DNA from: Niabella sp.
GTDB taxonomy: Bacteria; Bacteroidota; Bacteroidia; Chitinophagales; Chitinophagaceae
Length of the DNA stretch: 64,000 bases
Assembly: GCA_017744715.1 (NCBI GenBank)
Contig: JAGIAT010000012.1
Span: forward strand, 1 to 64,000
Direction of reading: 5' to 3'
Part shown: piece after piece, positions 7,729 to 17,548 of the stretch
How the letters are laid out: every line of letters begins with the position of its first letter
Numbering within the stretch: position 1 is the stretch's first letter
Program-made: the position numbers and the translations under genes
The notes under the pieces: generated by a model
The model's database searches: none
Seen by the model: the letters and a program-made list of their open reading frames with translations, nothing else
What the model was told of the DNA's origin: nothing

Positions 7729-9300
7729 CTATTTTTCAACGCCACCCCTGCGTTCCGGTTCTTTTATCTCCGGCCATGCCATCTGTTTTCCGTTTGCCAC
7801 GGGTAATACCCGCTGATTGCGGTTCGCCGTTTGCGGATCTTCAGATGCCATATACGCCAGTACAGCTGTAAGGATCACGTTATTTTTTACTTCATCAAAA
7901 ACGATCTTGTCATACGTATCCCGGTTGGTATGCCAGGTATAACCCCCATATCCCCAGCTTAACGAGCTCAGCATAAAAGCCGGCACACCCGCCGCTACAA
8001 AAGAAGCATGATCCGATCCGCCGCCACCCGGCATGCCGGGAAAGCTGGTTTCAATACCCGCAGTGATCTTTTTAGGCGCTGCAGACAGCCACCGGCCCAG
8101 GTAATCGTACGCATTTACAAAACCCTGGCCGCTGATACTGGCAATACGTCCGGTACCATTGTCCTGGTTAAATACCGCCTGGATGTTTTGCACAATTTGC
8201 GGATTGTCTTTTACAAAAGCCCGGGAACCGTTCAGCCCCTGCTCCTCGCTTCCCCATAAACAAACCAGGATGGTGCGTTTATTGTTGGGGTATAATTTTT
8301 TTAATACCCGTATCGTTTCCATCATGGTGATGGTGCCCGTACCATTATCGGTGGCTCCCTGGGCACCGTCCCAGGAGTCGAAATGCGCGGAAAGCACTAT
8401 ATATTCATTGGGCTTTTCCTTGCCCTCAATGCGGCCGACAATGTTGAAGGTTGGAACCATGCCCAGCTCTCTGGATTGAACATGGATCCGGATGCGGGGC
8501 GATAACCCGTTAACCGCCATCCGGTATAACATACCATAGTCTTCCACCGCAATGTCGATGGCAGGGATCTTTTTGGTACGTGCGCCGAAAATACGGTTGG
8601 CTCCCATAATGCCCGTCCAGTTTGAAATGGCAATGGCCGCAGCACCGGCTTTTTCCAGTGCCTCCGGTAATGTACTGGCCGTATAACCGGTGTTGGCCAT
8701 GGATTTACGGAAGGCTTCGGCATCGTCGGCCCGTTCCCGCATCATTTTTTCATATAGCTCCGGCGTGGCAAACTCCTTGATCTGGTAATCGGGCCGGCCG
8801 GAGCGCTGGTATTGAGAGATCAACACCACTTTTCCTTTTATCGTTTTTAACCATGCTGCAAATGCTTCCGCATTGTCTACAAAGGGCAATACCACTACAT
8901 CGCCCTGTACCGGAGTTTTGGTTGCGGGGCTCCAGGCCAGTTGTGTGGCTTCGAGGCTTTTGATGCGCGGGTTGATCATTTCTACCTGTGAAATGCCCCG
9001 CTGCCATCCGCGCCATTCACCAAACTGCTGCTTGCTGCCGCTGATGCCCCAGCTTTCAAATTTGGCAATAGCCCAGTCGCCGGCCTTTTGCATTTCCGGC
9101 GTGCCCACCAGGCGGGGACCAATACCGTCCAGCAACTCACCCGCCAGTTTTTCCAGCTGGGAGTGCTGCTGCACTTCATCAACAATCTTTTCAACGATGG
9201 GTAACAGTGTTTCCCGGTCCTGTGACGCCGGTTGTGCATGCAGGAACGGGCTGGTTATCAAAAAGGCCAGGCAAAAAAGCCGGGAAGCGCAGCTGATCAT
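7729..9300 (-). CDS. Secreted M28 family metallopeptidase
   Basis: A 523-residue protein with a signal peptide (LAFLITSPFLHAQ). It contains an inserted protease-associated (PA) domain at about residues 120-260, then the M28 catalytic core. The di-zinc ligands are carried by SAHFDSWDGAQGATDNGTG, the acidic pair in GSEEQG, the Asp of FNQDNGTG, and the His of WHTNRDTYD. The family consists of aminopeptidases or carboxypeptidases of broad specificity. It is predicted to be periplasmic. It is convergent with the upstream genes and stands alone. Confidence 0.93.
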   Translation of the reverse strand: MISCASRLFCLAFLITSPFLHAQPASQDRETLLPIVEKIVDEVQQHSQLEKLAGELLDGIGPRLVGTPEMQKAGDWAIAKFESWGISGSKQQFGEWRGWQRGISQVEMINPRIKSLEATQLAWSPATKTPVQGDVVVLPFVDNAEAFAAWLKTIKGKVVLISQYQRSGRPDYQIKEFATPELYEKMMRERADDAEAFRKSMANTGYTASTLPEALEKAGAAAIAISNWTGIMGANRIFGARTKKIPAIDIAVEDYGMLYRMAVNGLSPRIRIHVQSRELGMVPTFNIVGRIEGKEKPNEYIVLSAHFDSWDGAQGATDNGTGTITMMETIRVLKKLYPNNKRTILVCLWGSEEQGLNGSRAFVKDNPQIVQNIQAVFNQDNGTGRIASISGQGFVNAYDYLGRWLSAAPKKITAGIETSFPGMPGGGGSDHASFVAAGVPAFMLSSLSWGYGGYTWHTNRDTYDKIVFDEVKNNVILTAVLAYMASEDPQTANRNQRVLPVANGKQMAWPEIKEPERRGGVEK

Positions 9301-9509
9301 ATAAAAAAATTAGTTGTATAATATGGCACGGATGCATAAACAGTACGGGCATAATCGCCGTCACTTGAACCCGTACAGGCCTTGCAGCTGATTGGTACAA
9401 AATAATCAGCGCCGCTGCAGCGTGTTGTTTATTGCATACGCGCTGCACCAATATAGGCACTTTCGGTTAAAAAATAAAAAGCTGTACCTTTAAAGTGCAT
9501 TATTAAGGC

Positions 9510-9893
9510 ATGGAAACTTTATTGATAACCGGTACTGCCTTGTGGTGTTTTAAACATGAGGTGTTAACGCGCAGCAAAGATCGTGCGGGGAGGATTCGTA
9601 TTACCGGTGGCCCGCCATTTCATCAGCATGCAACGGATATTGCGCTTACGGAAAAAGCCATCGAATTATCGGGCAATGAATATTATTCGGTTCCGCTGGA
9701 CCGGATTTCGCAGTTATATATCGGGTTTGACGAATATTATACGAAGACGCTTATGCATAACTTCGGCCTGGGCGGGCAACCGTTGCGTATTGCCACCAGT
9801 AACGGCCAGGTAATGTACTTTTTTATTGACTACCATTTTTTTGGAAGCGCCAATCAAAACTGGTTCAACCAGATAAAAGCGCAAATCGTATAG
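9510..9893 (+). CDS. Conserved hypothetical protein
   Basis: A 127-residue soluble protein without signal peptide or membrane segment. The central part (YSVPLDRISQLYIGFDEYYTK) and the ending MYFFIDYH with alternating hydrophobic residues suggest a small beta-rich PH-like fold, but I do not recognise a family. The start is ATG and the codon use matches neighbouring genes. The flanking genes do not suggest a role. Confidence 0.6.
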   Translation: METLLITGTALWCFKHEVLTRSKDRAGRIRITGGPPFHQHATDIALTEKAIELSGNEYYSVPLDRISQLYIGFDEYYTKTLMHNFGLGGQPLRIATSNGQVMYFFIDYHFFGSANQNWFNQIKAQIV

Positions 9894-10092
9894 GACATGC
9901 TGCGATCCGTTGCCCGCATCAAACAATCTGCCCTACAGGTGTTCCCTGTTCGCCTGTTGGCTGTAACTCCGGTGGTTGCCGTACCGCAAACTGGTAACCA
10001 TCATCGCAGGGGGGGGCATATAACCCCATCCTTATGAAGTTCTTTGTGCGCCTCATTGTCCTTTGATATTAAATGCCCTATTTTTACAGCTC

Positions 10093-10872
10093 ATGAAACG
10101 CAAATATGTTCCACAGGTGGTAACAACGGCAGCCAAAAAAATGGCCTACCGGTTTTATCATTTTTCAGAAAAGGTATTGCAGCCCCCGTTTGACCGGTAC
10201 GACTTTGAGACTTTTGATGTGATCAAACGGATATTAAAAGAGGACAGTAACTGCATTGATATAGGGGCGCACAAGGGTGAGATCCTGTCTGCTATTCTGA
10301 AAAGAGCGCCACAGGGACGGCATATAGGATTTGAACCCATTCCATACCTGTTTAACCAGTTACAAAAAAAATACGGCAGCCGGGTGCGTCTTTTTAATAC
10401 CGCCCTTTCCAGTGAGGCCGGGGAAGCCGAATTTACCGTGTTTAAAGACCGTCCTGCGGTAAGCGGATTAAAGGAGCGGAATTTTCAGGATACGCAATAT
10501 ACCACCGAAAAGATCCGGGTGAAAGTGGAACGCCTGGAAGACGTGGTTCCTCCGGATATGCCGGTTCGATTAATCAAAATTGATGTAGAAGGTGCGGAAC
10601 TGGAAGTGTTGAGAGGGGGGCAGCGGATCCTGCAGCAACACCGTCCGGTAGTACTGTTTGAGTTTGGAAAAGGCGGCAGTGATCTGTACGGAGCCACACC
10701 GGAACTGATGTTTGATTTTTTTGATGCGTTGGGATATACCCTTAGCCTGCAGCAATATTTCCTGAAAGGCCAGCCCGGTTTTAACCGGCATGAATTCATC
10801 GGTCAGTTTGAAAAAGGATACAATTACTTTTTTATGGCCTATGATGCGGAGCGGGAAATGCTGCACGTGTAA
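10093..10872 (+). CDS. FkbM family SAM-dependent methyltransferase
   Basis: A 259-residue methyltransferase. The SAM-binding motif I appears as CIDIGAHKGEI, followed by the acidic loop GFEPIPYLFNQL. The FkbM hallmark is VRLIKIDVEGAELEVLRGG, and FEFG follows it. Family members methylate sugars or polyketides, often in surface-polysaccharide synthesis, but no glycosyltransferase neighbours are present here. The frame opens at a TTG at 10063. The ATG at 10093 (MKRKYVPQVV) is the more natural start. Confidence 0.9.
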   Translation: MKRKYVPQVVTTAAKKMAYRFYHFSEKVLQPPFDRYDFETFDVIKRILKEDSNCIDIGAHKGEILSAILKRAPQGRHIGFEPIPYLFNQLQKKYGSRVRLFNTALSSEAGEAEFTVFKDRPAVSGLKERNFQDTQYTTEKIRVKVERLEDVVPPDMPVRLIKIDVEGAELEVLRGGQRILQQHRPVVLFEFGKGGSDLYGATPELMFDFFDALGYTLSLQQYFLKGQPGFNRHEFIGQFEKGYNYFFMAYDAEREMLHV

Positions 10873-11141
10873 TTGTAATAAGGCATCCATGTGGTTTCGT
10901 TAAGACGGCAGATCACGCCCGGGGCGTTACAAGTTACGCAGATCAGGTACCAAAACATGGCAGCGAAAGCGCTGCAGGCGCCATCCGCCTATCTGCGGAA
11001 ATGATAAAAAAAATGCTTAACAACATTGAATGAGGAATTCAAGCGTAGTGATCGTCTTGCAGTTTGCCAATGAATGAAGAACGGAAGAATCACTGGATAT
11101 TGAAGACGGGCCGGATCCTTCGGGCCAATCGCATGCTTCCA

Positions 11142-11792
11142 TTATTTTGGCACGTATACCAGGTACTTTTCTTCAAAGAAAGGTTCGGTAAACAGATCGC
11201 TGATGGCCATGATATGCGGGCGGGTACCGCTTTCGAAAATTTCCTGTGTAAGGTCGCCGCCCTTCAAACAGATCAGCCCGGGAGCATGATCTCCTTTTTC
11301 AATCAGCTGCACCGTATGTTTGGCGGGGTCTTTCCGGATCAGCGGCCGGCTCCATTGCCAGAGATCTTTTAACGGCGCTACGGCCCTAGACACTACGAAA
11401 TCAAATTTTCTGTCTTTTACGTCTTCAATGCGGCAATGCCGCGTCCGGAGGTTCTTTAAACCGATGGCCTCGCTTACGGCGTCTACTACTTTTAATTTTT
11501 TACCGATGCTGTCTACCAGCAAAAATTCTACCTCCGGGAAGAAGATCGCCAGCGGAACACCGGGGAAGCCGCCACCGGCGCCCAGGTCTACCACCTGTGT
11601 GCCGGGCGGGAAGTGAAAGACAGCGGCAATACTAAGCGAATGCAACACATGCTTTTCATAAAGGCTTTCAATATCCTTGCGACTGATCACATTTATTTTT
11701 TCATTCCAGTCGCGGTACAATGCTCCCAACGCCTTTAGCTGATCCTGTTGCGTAACCGTAAAATCATCAAAGTATTTCTGCACGATGTCCAT
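11142..11792 (-). CDS. rsmG: 16S rRNA m7G527 methyltransferase RsmG
   Basis: A 216-residue enzyme (GidB family) that methylates N7 of G527 in 16S rRNA; loss in other bacteria gives low-level streptomycin resistance. The SAM site VDLGAGGGFPGVPLAI is at about 69-84. The family segment NVISRKDIESLYEKHVLHSL is near the N-terminus, and RAVAPLKDLWQW sits in the core. The start is ATG. The 5' side faces a repeat-filled gap. The 269 bp at its 3' side (10873-11141) hold nothing I can identify. Confidence 0.95.
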   Translation of the reverse strand: MDIVQKYFDDFTVTQQDQLKALGALYRDWNEKINVISRKDIESLYEKHVLHSLSIAAVFHFPPGTQVVDLGAGGGFPGVPLAIFFPEVEFLLVDSIGKKLKVVDAVSEAIGLKNLRTRHCRIEDVKDRKFDFVVSRAVAPLKDLWQWSRPLIRKDPAKHTVQLIEKGDHAPGLICLKGGDLTQEIFESGTRPHIMAISDLFTEPFFEEKYLVYVPK

Positions 11793-11836
11793 ACTGCAAA
11801 GAAAGCGATTTTTGGAAATTGGGAATTTAAAAATCC

Positions 11837-12108
11837 GGAAATGTGAAGATGTGAAAATTTGAAAATGAAGTGGCTATTCCGGTTCGATGGTTCGCTCATC
11901 AGTCGGCGACTATTCCAAATTTAGAAGGGTGGGGGTTTGATGTGAAAATTTGAAGATGTGAAAATAGAAATCCATTACTGACTGTTGGACCTTCGCTCCG
12001 TTCGATAGCTGCAGGAGGGAAATTGCAGGTAGCAAGTAGTAAGAGGCGAAGCACATCAAGTATGGAGCCGGAATCCGACGTTAAACGTTCGAACGTTAAA
12101 CCTGAAAC
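11837..12108. repeat. Octamer and heptamer arrays
   Basis: From 11837 to 11868 four words stand at an exact 8-base period (GGAAATGT, GAAGATGT, GAAAATTT, GAAAATGA). A second short run of the same words is at about 11943-11966. At 12080-12108 there are heptamers GTTAAAC (twice) and CTGAAAC, interrupted by one 8-base word. The remaining gap up to dnaB (12109-12335) is AT-rich and must contain the dnaB promoter. No gene is visible in it. Confidence 0.7.
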
Positions 12109-12335
12109 AAAAAAACGTCTGTGCATAACCCTGTTAATAATTGGTCCAGAAATAAAGATTTTTTTCTACCCTTTTTAGGGTCTAAATTCGCTTCCTGATT
12201 TCAAGGGACCATAACGGAATCTTCCCTAAAATTGATAAATTTAAGGTTGGAAAAATGAACCGCGAAATCATTGGTGTGTAGCTGATGATGGCGGGTTTTT
12301 GTCTTAAATGGCAGAAAAACAGTTGTTTTAATATA

Positions 12336-13922
12336 ATGGATTTAAAGGATATAAATAAAGATCGGAAGCAGAAACGCAGAACGGCGGTTGACCTGGGAAC
12401 CATGGTTTACGGAAAGGTACCTCCCCAGGCCAGAGAGCTGGAAGAGGCCATCCTGGGTGCCATTATGCTGGAGAAGAATGCCTTTGACGCTGTTATCGAA
12501 GTATTAAAAGCGGATTGTTTTTATGTAGACGCCAACCAGCGGATCTTCCGGGCGATGCAGTCGCTGGCACATAAAAGTCAGCCCATCGATATCCTTACTG
12601 TTGTGGAGGAATTAAGAGGCCGCGAGGAACTGGAAATGGTAGGCGGCGCCTATTATGTTACCCGGCTTACCAACGCCGTTGTTTCAGCGGCAAATATAGA
12701 ATCGCATGCGCGGATCGTATTACAAAAGTTTATACAGCGGGAACTGATCCGGATCAGCGGGGAAATCATCAATGATGCGTTTGAAGACAGCACCGATGTA
12801 TTTGAACTGCTGGATGACGCCGAATCCAAATTATTTGAGATTACCAACTCGCACCTGCGCAGTACCATACAACCGATCGATTCTGTGTTGGTGCAAACCA
12901 TACAACGGATCGAGGACCTGCGGCACCGGAATGAAGATGTGACCGGGGTTCCGAGTGGATTTAAAATGCTGGACAAGGTAACCTACGGATGGCAGAATAC
13001 GGATCTGATCATCCTTGCGGCACGTCCTGCGGTGGGAAAGACCGCCTTTGCACTGAACCTGGCGCGTAATGCCGTAATGAATAAGATCAAGGAACATCCT
13101 ACACCGGTAGCCTTCTTTTCATTGGAGATGAGTGCGGCCCAGCTGGTACAGCGGGTACTGTCCGCCGAAAGTGAGATTATGCTTGAAAAAATCGCGCGGG
13201 GCAAAATGGAAGACCATGAGATGAAGCAACTCTATACCAAGGGGATCCAGCGGCTTTCCCAGGCTCCGTTGTTTATTGATGACACGCCGGCGCTGAACAT
13301 TTTTGAGCTGCGGGCCAAATGCCGCAAACTCAAAAATAAACACAATATCGGCATGATCATTATCGACTACCTGCAGCTGATGAGCGGCAGCGGCGATTCT
13401 AAAGGCAACCGGGAGCAGGAGATCAGCTCCATCAGCCGGAACCTGAAAGGCCTGGCGAAGGAGTTAAGCGTGCCCATTATTGCATTGTCACAGTTAAGCC
13501 GTGCCGTAGAACAGCGGGGCTCCAAGGACGGTAACCGCGTACCGCAGTTGAGTGACCTGCGGGAATCGGGTGCCATTGAGCAGGATGCCGATATGGTTAT
13601 GTTCCTGTACCGTCCGGATTACTATGATATGAACACCAACGCAGAAGGTGAGGACCAGCGGGGGTTAACCGAAGTAAAGATCGCCAAGCACCGGAACGGT
13701 TCGCTTGAAACCATTAAACTGAAGGCCTTACTGCATATTCAGAAATTTATCAGCTGGGAAGAAGATCCTTATAATATTATGGCCGCGCCGGGCAGCAGCT
13801 GGAAGCGGATTGATGAAGAAGAAGGCGGCGGCGGTGGCGGCGCAAAGCTGTTCCAGGTAGAGAGCAAGATGAATAAGATGAAGGACGATGAGTTTGACGA
13901 CCTGGAGGAAGCGCCATTTTAA
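12336..13922 (+). CDS. dnaB: Replicative DNA helicase DnaB
   Basis: Hexameric 5'-3' helicase that opens the replication fork, 528 residues. The N-terminal DnaB domain begins with PPQARELEEAILGAIMLEKN. The RecA-like motor domain has Walker A ARPAVGKTAFAL near residue 230, Walker B IIIDYLQLM, and the DnaB motif LSQLSRAVEQR. A glycine-rich stretch (EEEGGGGGGAK) and an acidic tail close the protein. No intein is present. The frame opens at 12285, but the ATG at 12336 (MDLKDINKDRKQK) matches the usual basic start. Confidence 0.95.
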   Translation: MDLKDINKDRKQKRRTAVDLGTMVYGKVPPQARELEEAILGAIMLEKNAFDAVIEVLKADCFYVDANQRIFRAMQSLAHKSQPIDILTVVEELRGREELEMVGGAYYVTRLTNAVVSAANIESHARIVLQKFIQRELIRISGEIINDAFEDSTDVFELLDDAESKLFEITNSHLRSTIQPIDSVLVQTIQRIEDLRHRNEDVTGVPSGFKMLDKVTYGWQNTDLIILAARPAVGKTAFALNLARNAVMNKIKEHPTPVAFFSLEMSAAQLVQRVLSAESEIMLEKIARGKMEDHEMKQLYTKGIQRLSQAPLFIDDTPALNIFELRAKCRKLKNKHNIGMIIIDYLQLMSGSGDSKGNREQEISSISRNLKGLAKELSVPIIALSQLSRAVEQRGSKDGNRVPQLSDLRESGAIEQDADMVMFLYRPDYYDMNTNAEGEDQRGLTEVKIAKHRNGSLETIKLKALLHIQKFISWEEDPYNIMAAPGSSWKRIDEEEGGGGGGAKLFQVESKMNKMKDDEFDDLEEAPF

Positions 13923-13936
13923 TTTAGTGTAAGGGG

Positions 13937-14006
13937 TAACGTTTAACGTTTCCTATTGAAACCGCTACGCGGCAGGCCCTGAACCTTGAATCTTAAACCT
14001 TAAACA
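13937..14006. repeat. Heptamer array between dnaB and rsmE
   Basis: Four in-register heptamers (CTGAACC, TTGAATC, TTAAACC, TTAAACA) run from 13979 to 14006, and GTTTAACG-type words lie at 13937-13952. The array ends 10 bp before the proposed TTG start of rsmE. Confidence 0.7.
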
Positions 14007-14016
14007 AAGCGCTGTT

Positions 14017-14727
14017 TTGCAGCTTCCTTTTTTTTATATCAGCCAGTATACGTCCGGCGACAATAACATCGTGCTGGATGAAAACAATTCCCGGCATATC
14101 GTACAGGTATTGCGGATGCAGGCAGGCGAGGCCCTGCATCTTACAGACGGTAAAGGTCATTTGCTTACCGCATGCATTGCTGATCCGCATAAAAAACATT
14201 GCACGGTAACGGTTTCCGACTCCGTTTTTTCCCCGCCCCGCCATCCACGGATCACGATCGCTATTTCTTTATTAAAAAATGCCAACCGTTTTGAATGGTT
14301 CCTTGAAAAAGCAACGGAGATCGGCGTAGCGGCAATTGTTCCCCTGATCAGTGAACGTACGGAAAAAGAACGTGCTAAAACAGAACGGTTGCAGCAGATC
14401 CTGATCAGCGCCCTATTACAAAGCCGGCAGGTATGGCTGCCGCAGCTGCCGGAGCCCATCAGGTATGCAGACTTTATGAAAGACCGGGCGTTTCATGCGG
14501 TGCCCCGGAAATTCATTGCGCATTGCCTGGAAAATGAAAAGTATTCCCTCAAAGACCAGCAGGCAGATGCAGACAGTATCATCCTTATTGGACCTGAAGG
14601 TGATTTTACAACGGAAGAGATCGGAACCGCACTGGCAAACGGGTACCAGCCCGTAACCCTTGGTGCTACAAGGCTGCGTACCGAAACAGCAGGTGTTGTG
14701 GCGGCGGCCTTGCTCTGTGCACAGTAG
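14017..14727 (+). CDS. rsmE: 16S rRNA m3U1498 methyltransferase RsmE
   Basis: SPOUT-family enzyme that methylates N3 of U1498 in 16S rRNA, 236 residues. The trefoil-knot SAM motifs LIGPEGDFTTEE and LGATRLRTETAG are intact, and NRFEWFLEKATEIGV and IPLISERTE-like segments mark the family. The only start that keeps the conserved beginning (QLPFFYISQY) is TTG at 14017; the next in-frame ATG, about 32 codons on, would remove part of the PUA-like domain. A TTG start is therefore inferred. The heptamer array lies directly upstream. Confidence 0.93.
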   Translation: MQLPFFYISQYTSGDNNIVLDENNSRHIVQVLRMQAGEALHLTDGKGHLLTACIADPHKKHCTVTVSDSVFSPPRHPRITIAISLLKNANRFEWFLEKATEIGVAAIVPLISERTEKERAKTERLQQILISALLQSRQVWLPQLPEPIRYADFMKDRAFHAVPRKFIAHCLENEKYSLKDQQADADSIILIGPEGDFTTEEIGTALANGYQPVTLGATRLRTETAGVVAAALLCAQ

Positions 14728-14889
14728 CGTTGAGATGGTACCGTTTTGCTTGCCATCGAGCTAGAATGGGCTGCCGAATGCCTGGCCCCGGAACCGCTGG
14801 ACGATACTTCCCGGGAAGTATGCTGATAACGCCGCACCCCGGCTATTGATAACGGCCAGGTATATATTTTTAAATCAAATCTATGTAAC

Positions 14890-15372
14890 ATGATACTGGG
14901 TAATGCGTGTTTTTTTGCGGCATTGATGCTGGTGGCGTTAATGGCAGGACTGTTCTTTTCGTTTAGCGTTGCGGTAACACCGGGCCTGAAGCAACTGGAT
15001 GATAAAAGCTATTTACAGGCAATGCAAAAGATCAACAAAGCGATCCTGAATCCTGTGTTCCTGTTGTGTTTTATCGGTGCCCCGCTTTTTCTGATCGGAA
15101 CCACGGTGGTCCGTTTTTTTGAAGATCATTTTTTGTTTATGTGGATGCTGGTGATTGCGCTGGTTTATATGGGCGGCGTATTTATGGTAACCATGTTGTG
15201 CAATGTTCCGTTGAATAATTACCTGGAGCAACAGCAGCCCGGAATGTTGGATCCGGAGGCTGCAAAAGCCGTCCGTACACGTTTTGAACGCTCCTGGAAC
15301 CGGTACAATCATATCCGCACACTGTTTTCGATACTGGCCTGTGGAATGTTGATCTGTATCGGGATCTTCTGA
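14890..15372 (+). CDS. DUF1772 family membrane protein
   Basis: A 160-residue protein with four hydrophobic helices (about residues 3-28, 52-72, 80-102, 140-158). The pattern GLFFSFSVAVTPGL followed by a conserved central Asn (CNVPLNNYL) and a C-terminal FERSWNRYNHIRT fits DUF1772, a family that includes anthrone-oxygenase-like proteins of unknown role in bacteria. The start is ATG. The 162 bp between rsmE and this gene hold nothing identifiable. Confidence 0.82.
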   Translation: MILGNACFFAALMLVALMAGLFFSFSVAVTPGLKQLDDKSYLQAMQKINKAILNPVFLLCFIGAPLFLIGTTVVRFFEDHFLFMWMLVIALVYMGGVFMVTMLCNVPLNNYLEQQQPGMLDPEAAKAVRTRFERSWNRYNHIRTLFSILACGMLICIGIF

Positions 15373-15580
15373 ATCCGGGCAAGCGCGGATACTGCAATGA
15401 GACCATATCAACGTTTGTATTTATGCTGCCGTTTTTATTTGCAGAACAACATCAATAGGGTGACTGCGATCACTTCTGTAGTGCGTAAAATGTAGCGCGC
15501 ATCCGTATGCCATAAAAGTAATATCTTGTGCCTGCTGCATCTGTGCGCACAAATGAGCAACTGCATCAAAAAATAACAGG

Positions 15581-16639
15581 ATGAAACTATTTGGACCAAA
15601 CGCCGAACTAACCGAAACCGCCCGGCAGATCATGGCAGAAGATATTGCTGCTTTGGAAGATAAAATAGCGGGTGGATGGAATATCAACCAGAAGATACAG
15701 ATCACCGAACGGGTGGCCGAAACGCCCCTTACACTTGCCCTTTGTGAAAAAAAGAAAAAAGTATTGGACTTGCTGCTTTCAAAAAAAGTAGCCTTGAACG
15801 ATAAGGAGCATCCCGCTATTTTACTGGCCTGCTCCAACACGGATGTAAAAACAGTAAAACGTTTTATTGAAAATGGTGCGGATGTAAATGCCCGGCACAA
15901 AACAGGTAAGTCGGCAATGAACGCTGCGTTACATGGCAATAACTACCAACTGATCCCGCTGCTGATTGAAGCAGGTTACGATCTCAAAAATGATGGCAGC
16001 TCCCTGCGGCAGGCTGTCTTCAACCGGCAGTATAAAGCCATTACATGGTTGCTGGAGCATGGAGTGGATGTAAATTTCTGCAAACCGGATATGGTATTTC
16101 CCTACAATTCCACACCCGTGCATGTTGCAGCAGGAAACAATGATCTGGAAACCGTAAAACGCCTGGTAGCGCACGGAGCGGATGTTACAATAAAGGATCA
16201 CTACGGAGAGCGCCCCTATAATTGTGCGGTGAACCACAATAATGAAGAAATGAAGGCCTTTCTCAAGGCGCTGGAGCCGGAGCAATGGCACAACGAGGAG
16301 CAACGGTTGGCCGATCTGAAAAGCTATAATATGCCCGACGCCCTGTTAAACGTATTGCGCAGTACAAACCGGCGACTGGAACTGCCCGGCAATGAAAACG
16401 TTGGATTTATTGTATTCAACACTCTTTTGGACGTTAAGGAAGTACACTGGATGAAACATAAATTCCTGGATCTCCTGAGTGCTGTGGACAATTATAGCAG
16501 CGACGGATTTTTAGTGTGGTATCCTAAAAAGAACTGCTTTGCTTTTGCTGACTATGAACACCAGGAGTTCAAAGAGCTATGCAGCGCTAAAGCATTTTTT
16601 GCAGATCCTTCCAAACAGATTGATAAAATATTTGAGTGA
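15581..16639 (+). CDS. Ankyrin-repeat protein with unassigned C-terminal domain
   Basis: A 352-residue soluble protein. About five ankyrin units lie between residues 60 and 225, recognised by repeated VKRFIENGADVNARHK, LLEHGVDVNF and VKRLVAHGADVTIKDHYG patterns. The last 110 residues form a different domain, with LDVKEVHWMKHKFLDLLSAV and a Trp/Tyr-rich end (FLVWYPKKNCFAFADYEHQE). That end looks similar to SMI1/KNR4 (SUKH) proteins, which in bacteria often act as toxin immunity proteins. The SUKH idea is pattern recognition only. There is no signal peptide, so it is probably cytoplasmic. Confidence 0.8.
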   Translation: MKLFGPNAELTETARQIMAEDIAALEDKIAGGWNINQKIQITERVAETPLTLALCEKKKKVLDLLLSKKVALNDKEHPAILLACSNTDVKTVKRFIENGADVNARHKTGKSAMNAALHGNNYQLIPLLIEAGYDLKNDGSSLRQAVFNRQYKAITWLLEHGVDVNFCKPDMVFPYNSTPVHVAAGNNDLETVKRLVAHGADVTIKDHYGERPYNCAVNHNNEEMKAFLKALEPEQWHNEEQRLADLKSYNMPDALLNVLRSTNRRLELPGNENVGFIVFNTLLDVKEVHWMKHKFLDLLSAVDNYSSDGFLVWYPKKNCFAFADYEHQEFKELCSAKAFFADPSKQIDKIFE

Positions 16640-16738
16640 GATACAGGACTAGCGGCTCGTTTGCCCGTTCACCGGCATAAACAATTAAAATGGTAAATTT
16701 GCAATACAAAACGCATTCTATCGTCTAAAACAAAAACA

Positions 16739-17503
16739 ATGTCCATCACAAAAGAAGCGGAACTGACCGGTATGCAAAACGCAGGCAAAGCCGTTGCGTA
16801 CACATTAAAACAAATGATGGATTACGCCCGGCCGGGAATGAGCACAAAAGAACTGGACGATTACGGAGCCCGGCTGCTTGCGGGTTTTGGCGCAAGACCT
16901 GCTCCCCGGCTAACCTACGGATTCCCGGGATGTACCTGCATCAGCGTTGATCATGAATTCTGTCATGGTATACCGTCCGATAAACGGATATTAAAAGAAG
17001 GCGATCTTGTAAATATTGATGTGTCGGCAGAGCTAAACGGCTTTTGGGCGGATAACGGGGCCTCCTTTGTTCTTGGAAACGACATCCATCGGCATCAGCC
17101 ATTGGTGGAGGCATCCAGGGCCATATTGAAACAGGCGCTTGAACATATTAAAGGCGGGATAAAGATTGCCGATGTGGGGCATGTAATGGAAACCACGGCT
17201 AAAGAGAAAGGGTTCCTGGTGATCAAAAACCTTGGTGGACATGGTATTGGCAGAGGCTTGCACGAACAGCCGGAAGCATTGCTCAATTATAGAAACCGGT
17301 TTGATCAACGGCGGTTTAAAAAACACGCGGTTGTAGCTATTGAAACTTTTATTGCAACCACCTCAACCTATGCAACGGAATTGAGTGACGGCTGGACGCT
17401 GGTGGGTAACAAAGGCGGTTATATGGCACAGCACGAACATACCATTGTGGTAACGGGTGGCAAACCCATCATATTAACGGAAGGGAACGGCATCTTTAAT
17501 TAG
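16739..17503 (+). CDS. map: Type I methionine aminopeptidase
   Basis: Removes the initiator methionine from nascent proteins, 254 residues. All five dimetal ligands can be placed: Asp94 (in VNIDVSAE), Asp105 (in WADNGASF), His168 (in GGHGIGRGLHEQP), Glu202 (in AIETFI) and Glu233 (in QHEHTIVV). The substrate His in the region CHGIPSD is also present. The order and spacing match the E. coli enzyme closely. The start is ATG. Confidence 0.95.
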   Translation: MSITKEAELTGMQNAGKAVAYTLKQMMDYARPGMSTKELDDYGARLLAGFGARPAPRLTYGFPGCTCISVDHEFCHGIPSDKRILKEGDLVNIDVSAELNGFWADNGASFVLGNDIHRHQPLVEASRAILKQALEHIKGGIKIADVGHVMETTAKEKGFLVIKNLGGHGIGRGLHEQPEALLNYRNRFDQRRFKKHAVVAIETFIATTSTYATELSDGWTLVGNKGGYMAQHEHTIVVTGGKPIILTEGNGIFN

Positions 17504-17548
17504 CGCCCGCGCTGATGTACGCCTTACTGGCGTTTTCATGCTGCCGCA

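Noticed and set aside
12080..12108. GTTCGAAC considered as a tRNA T-loop
   Set aside because: It is part of the heptamer/octamer run; no acceptor stem or anticodon arm can be folded around it.
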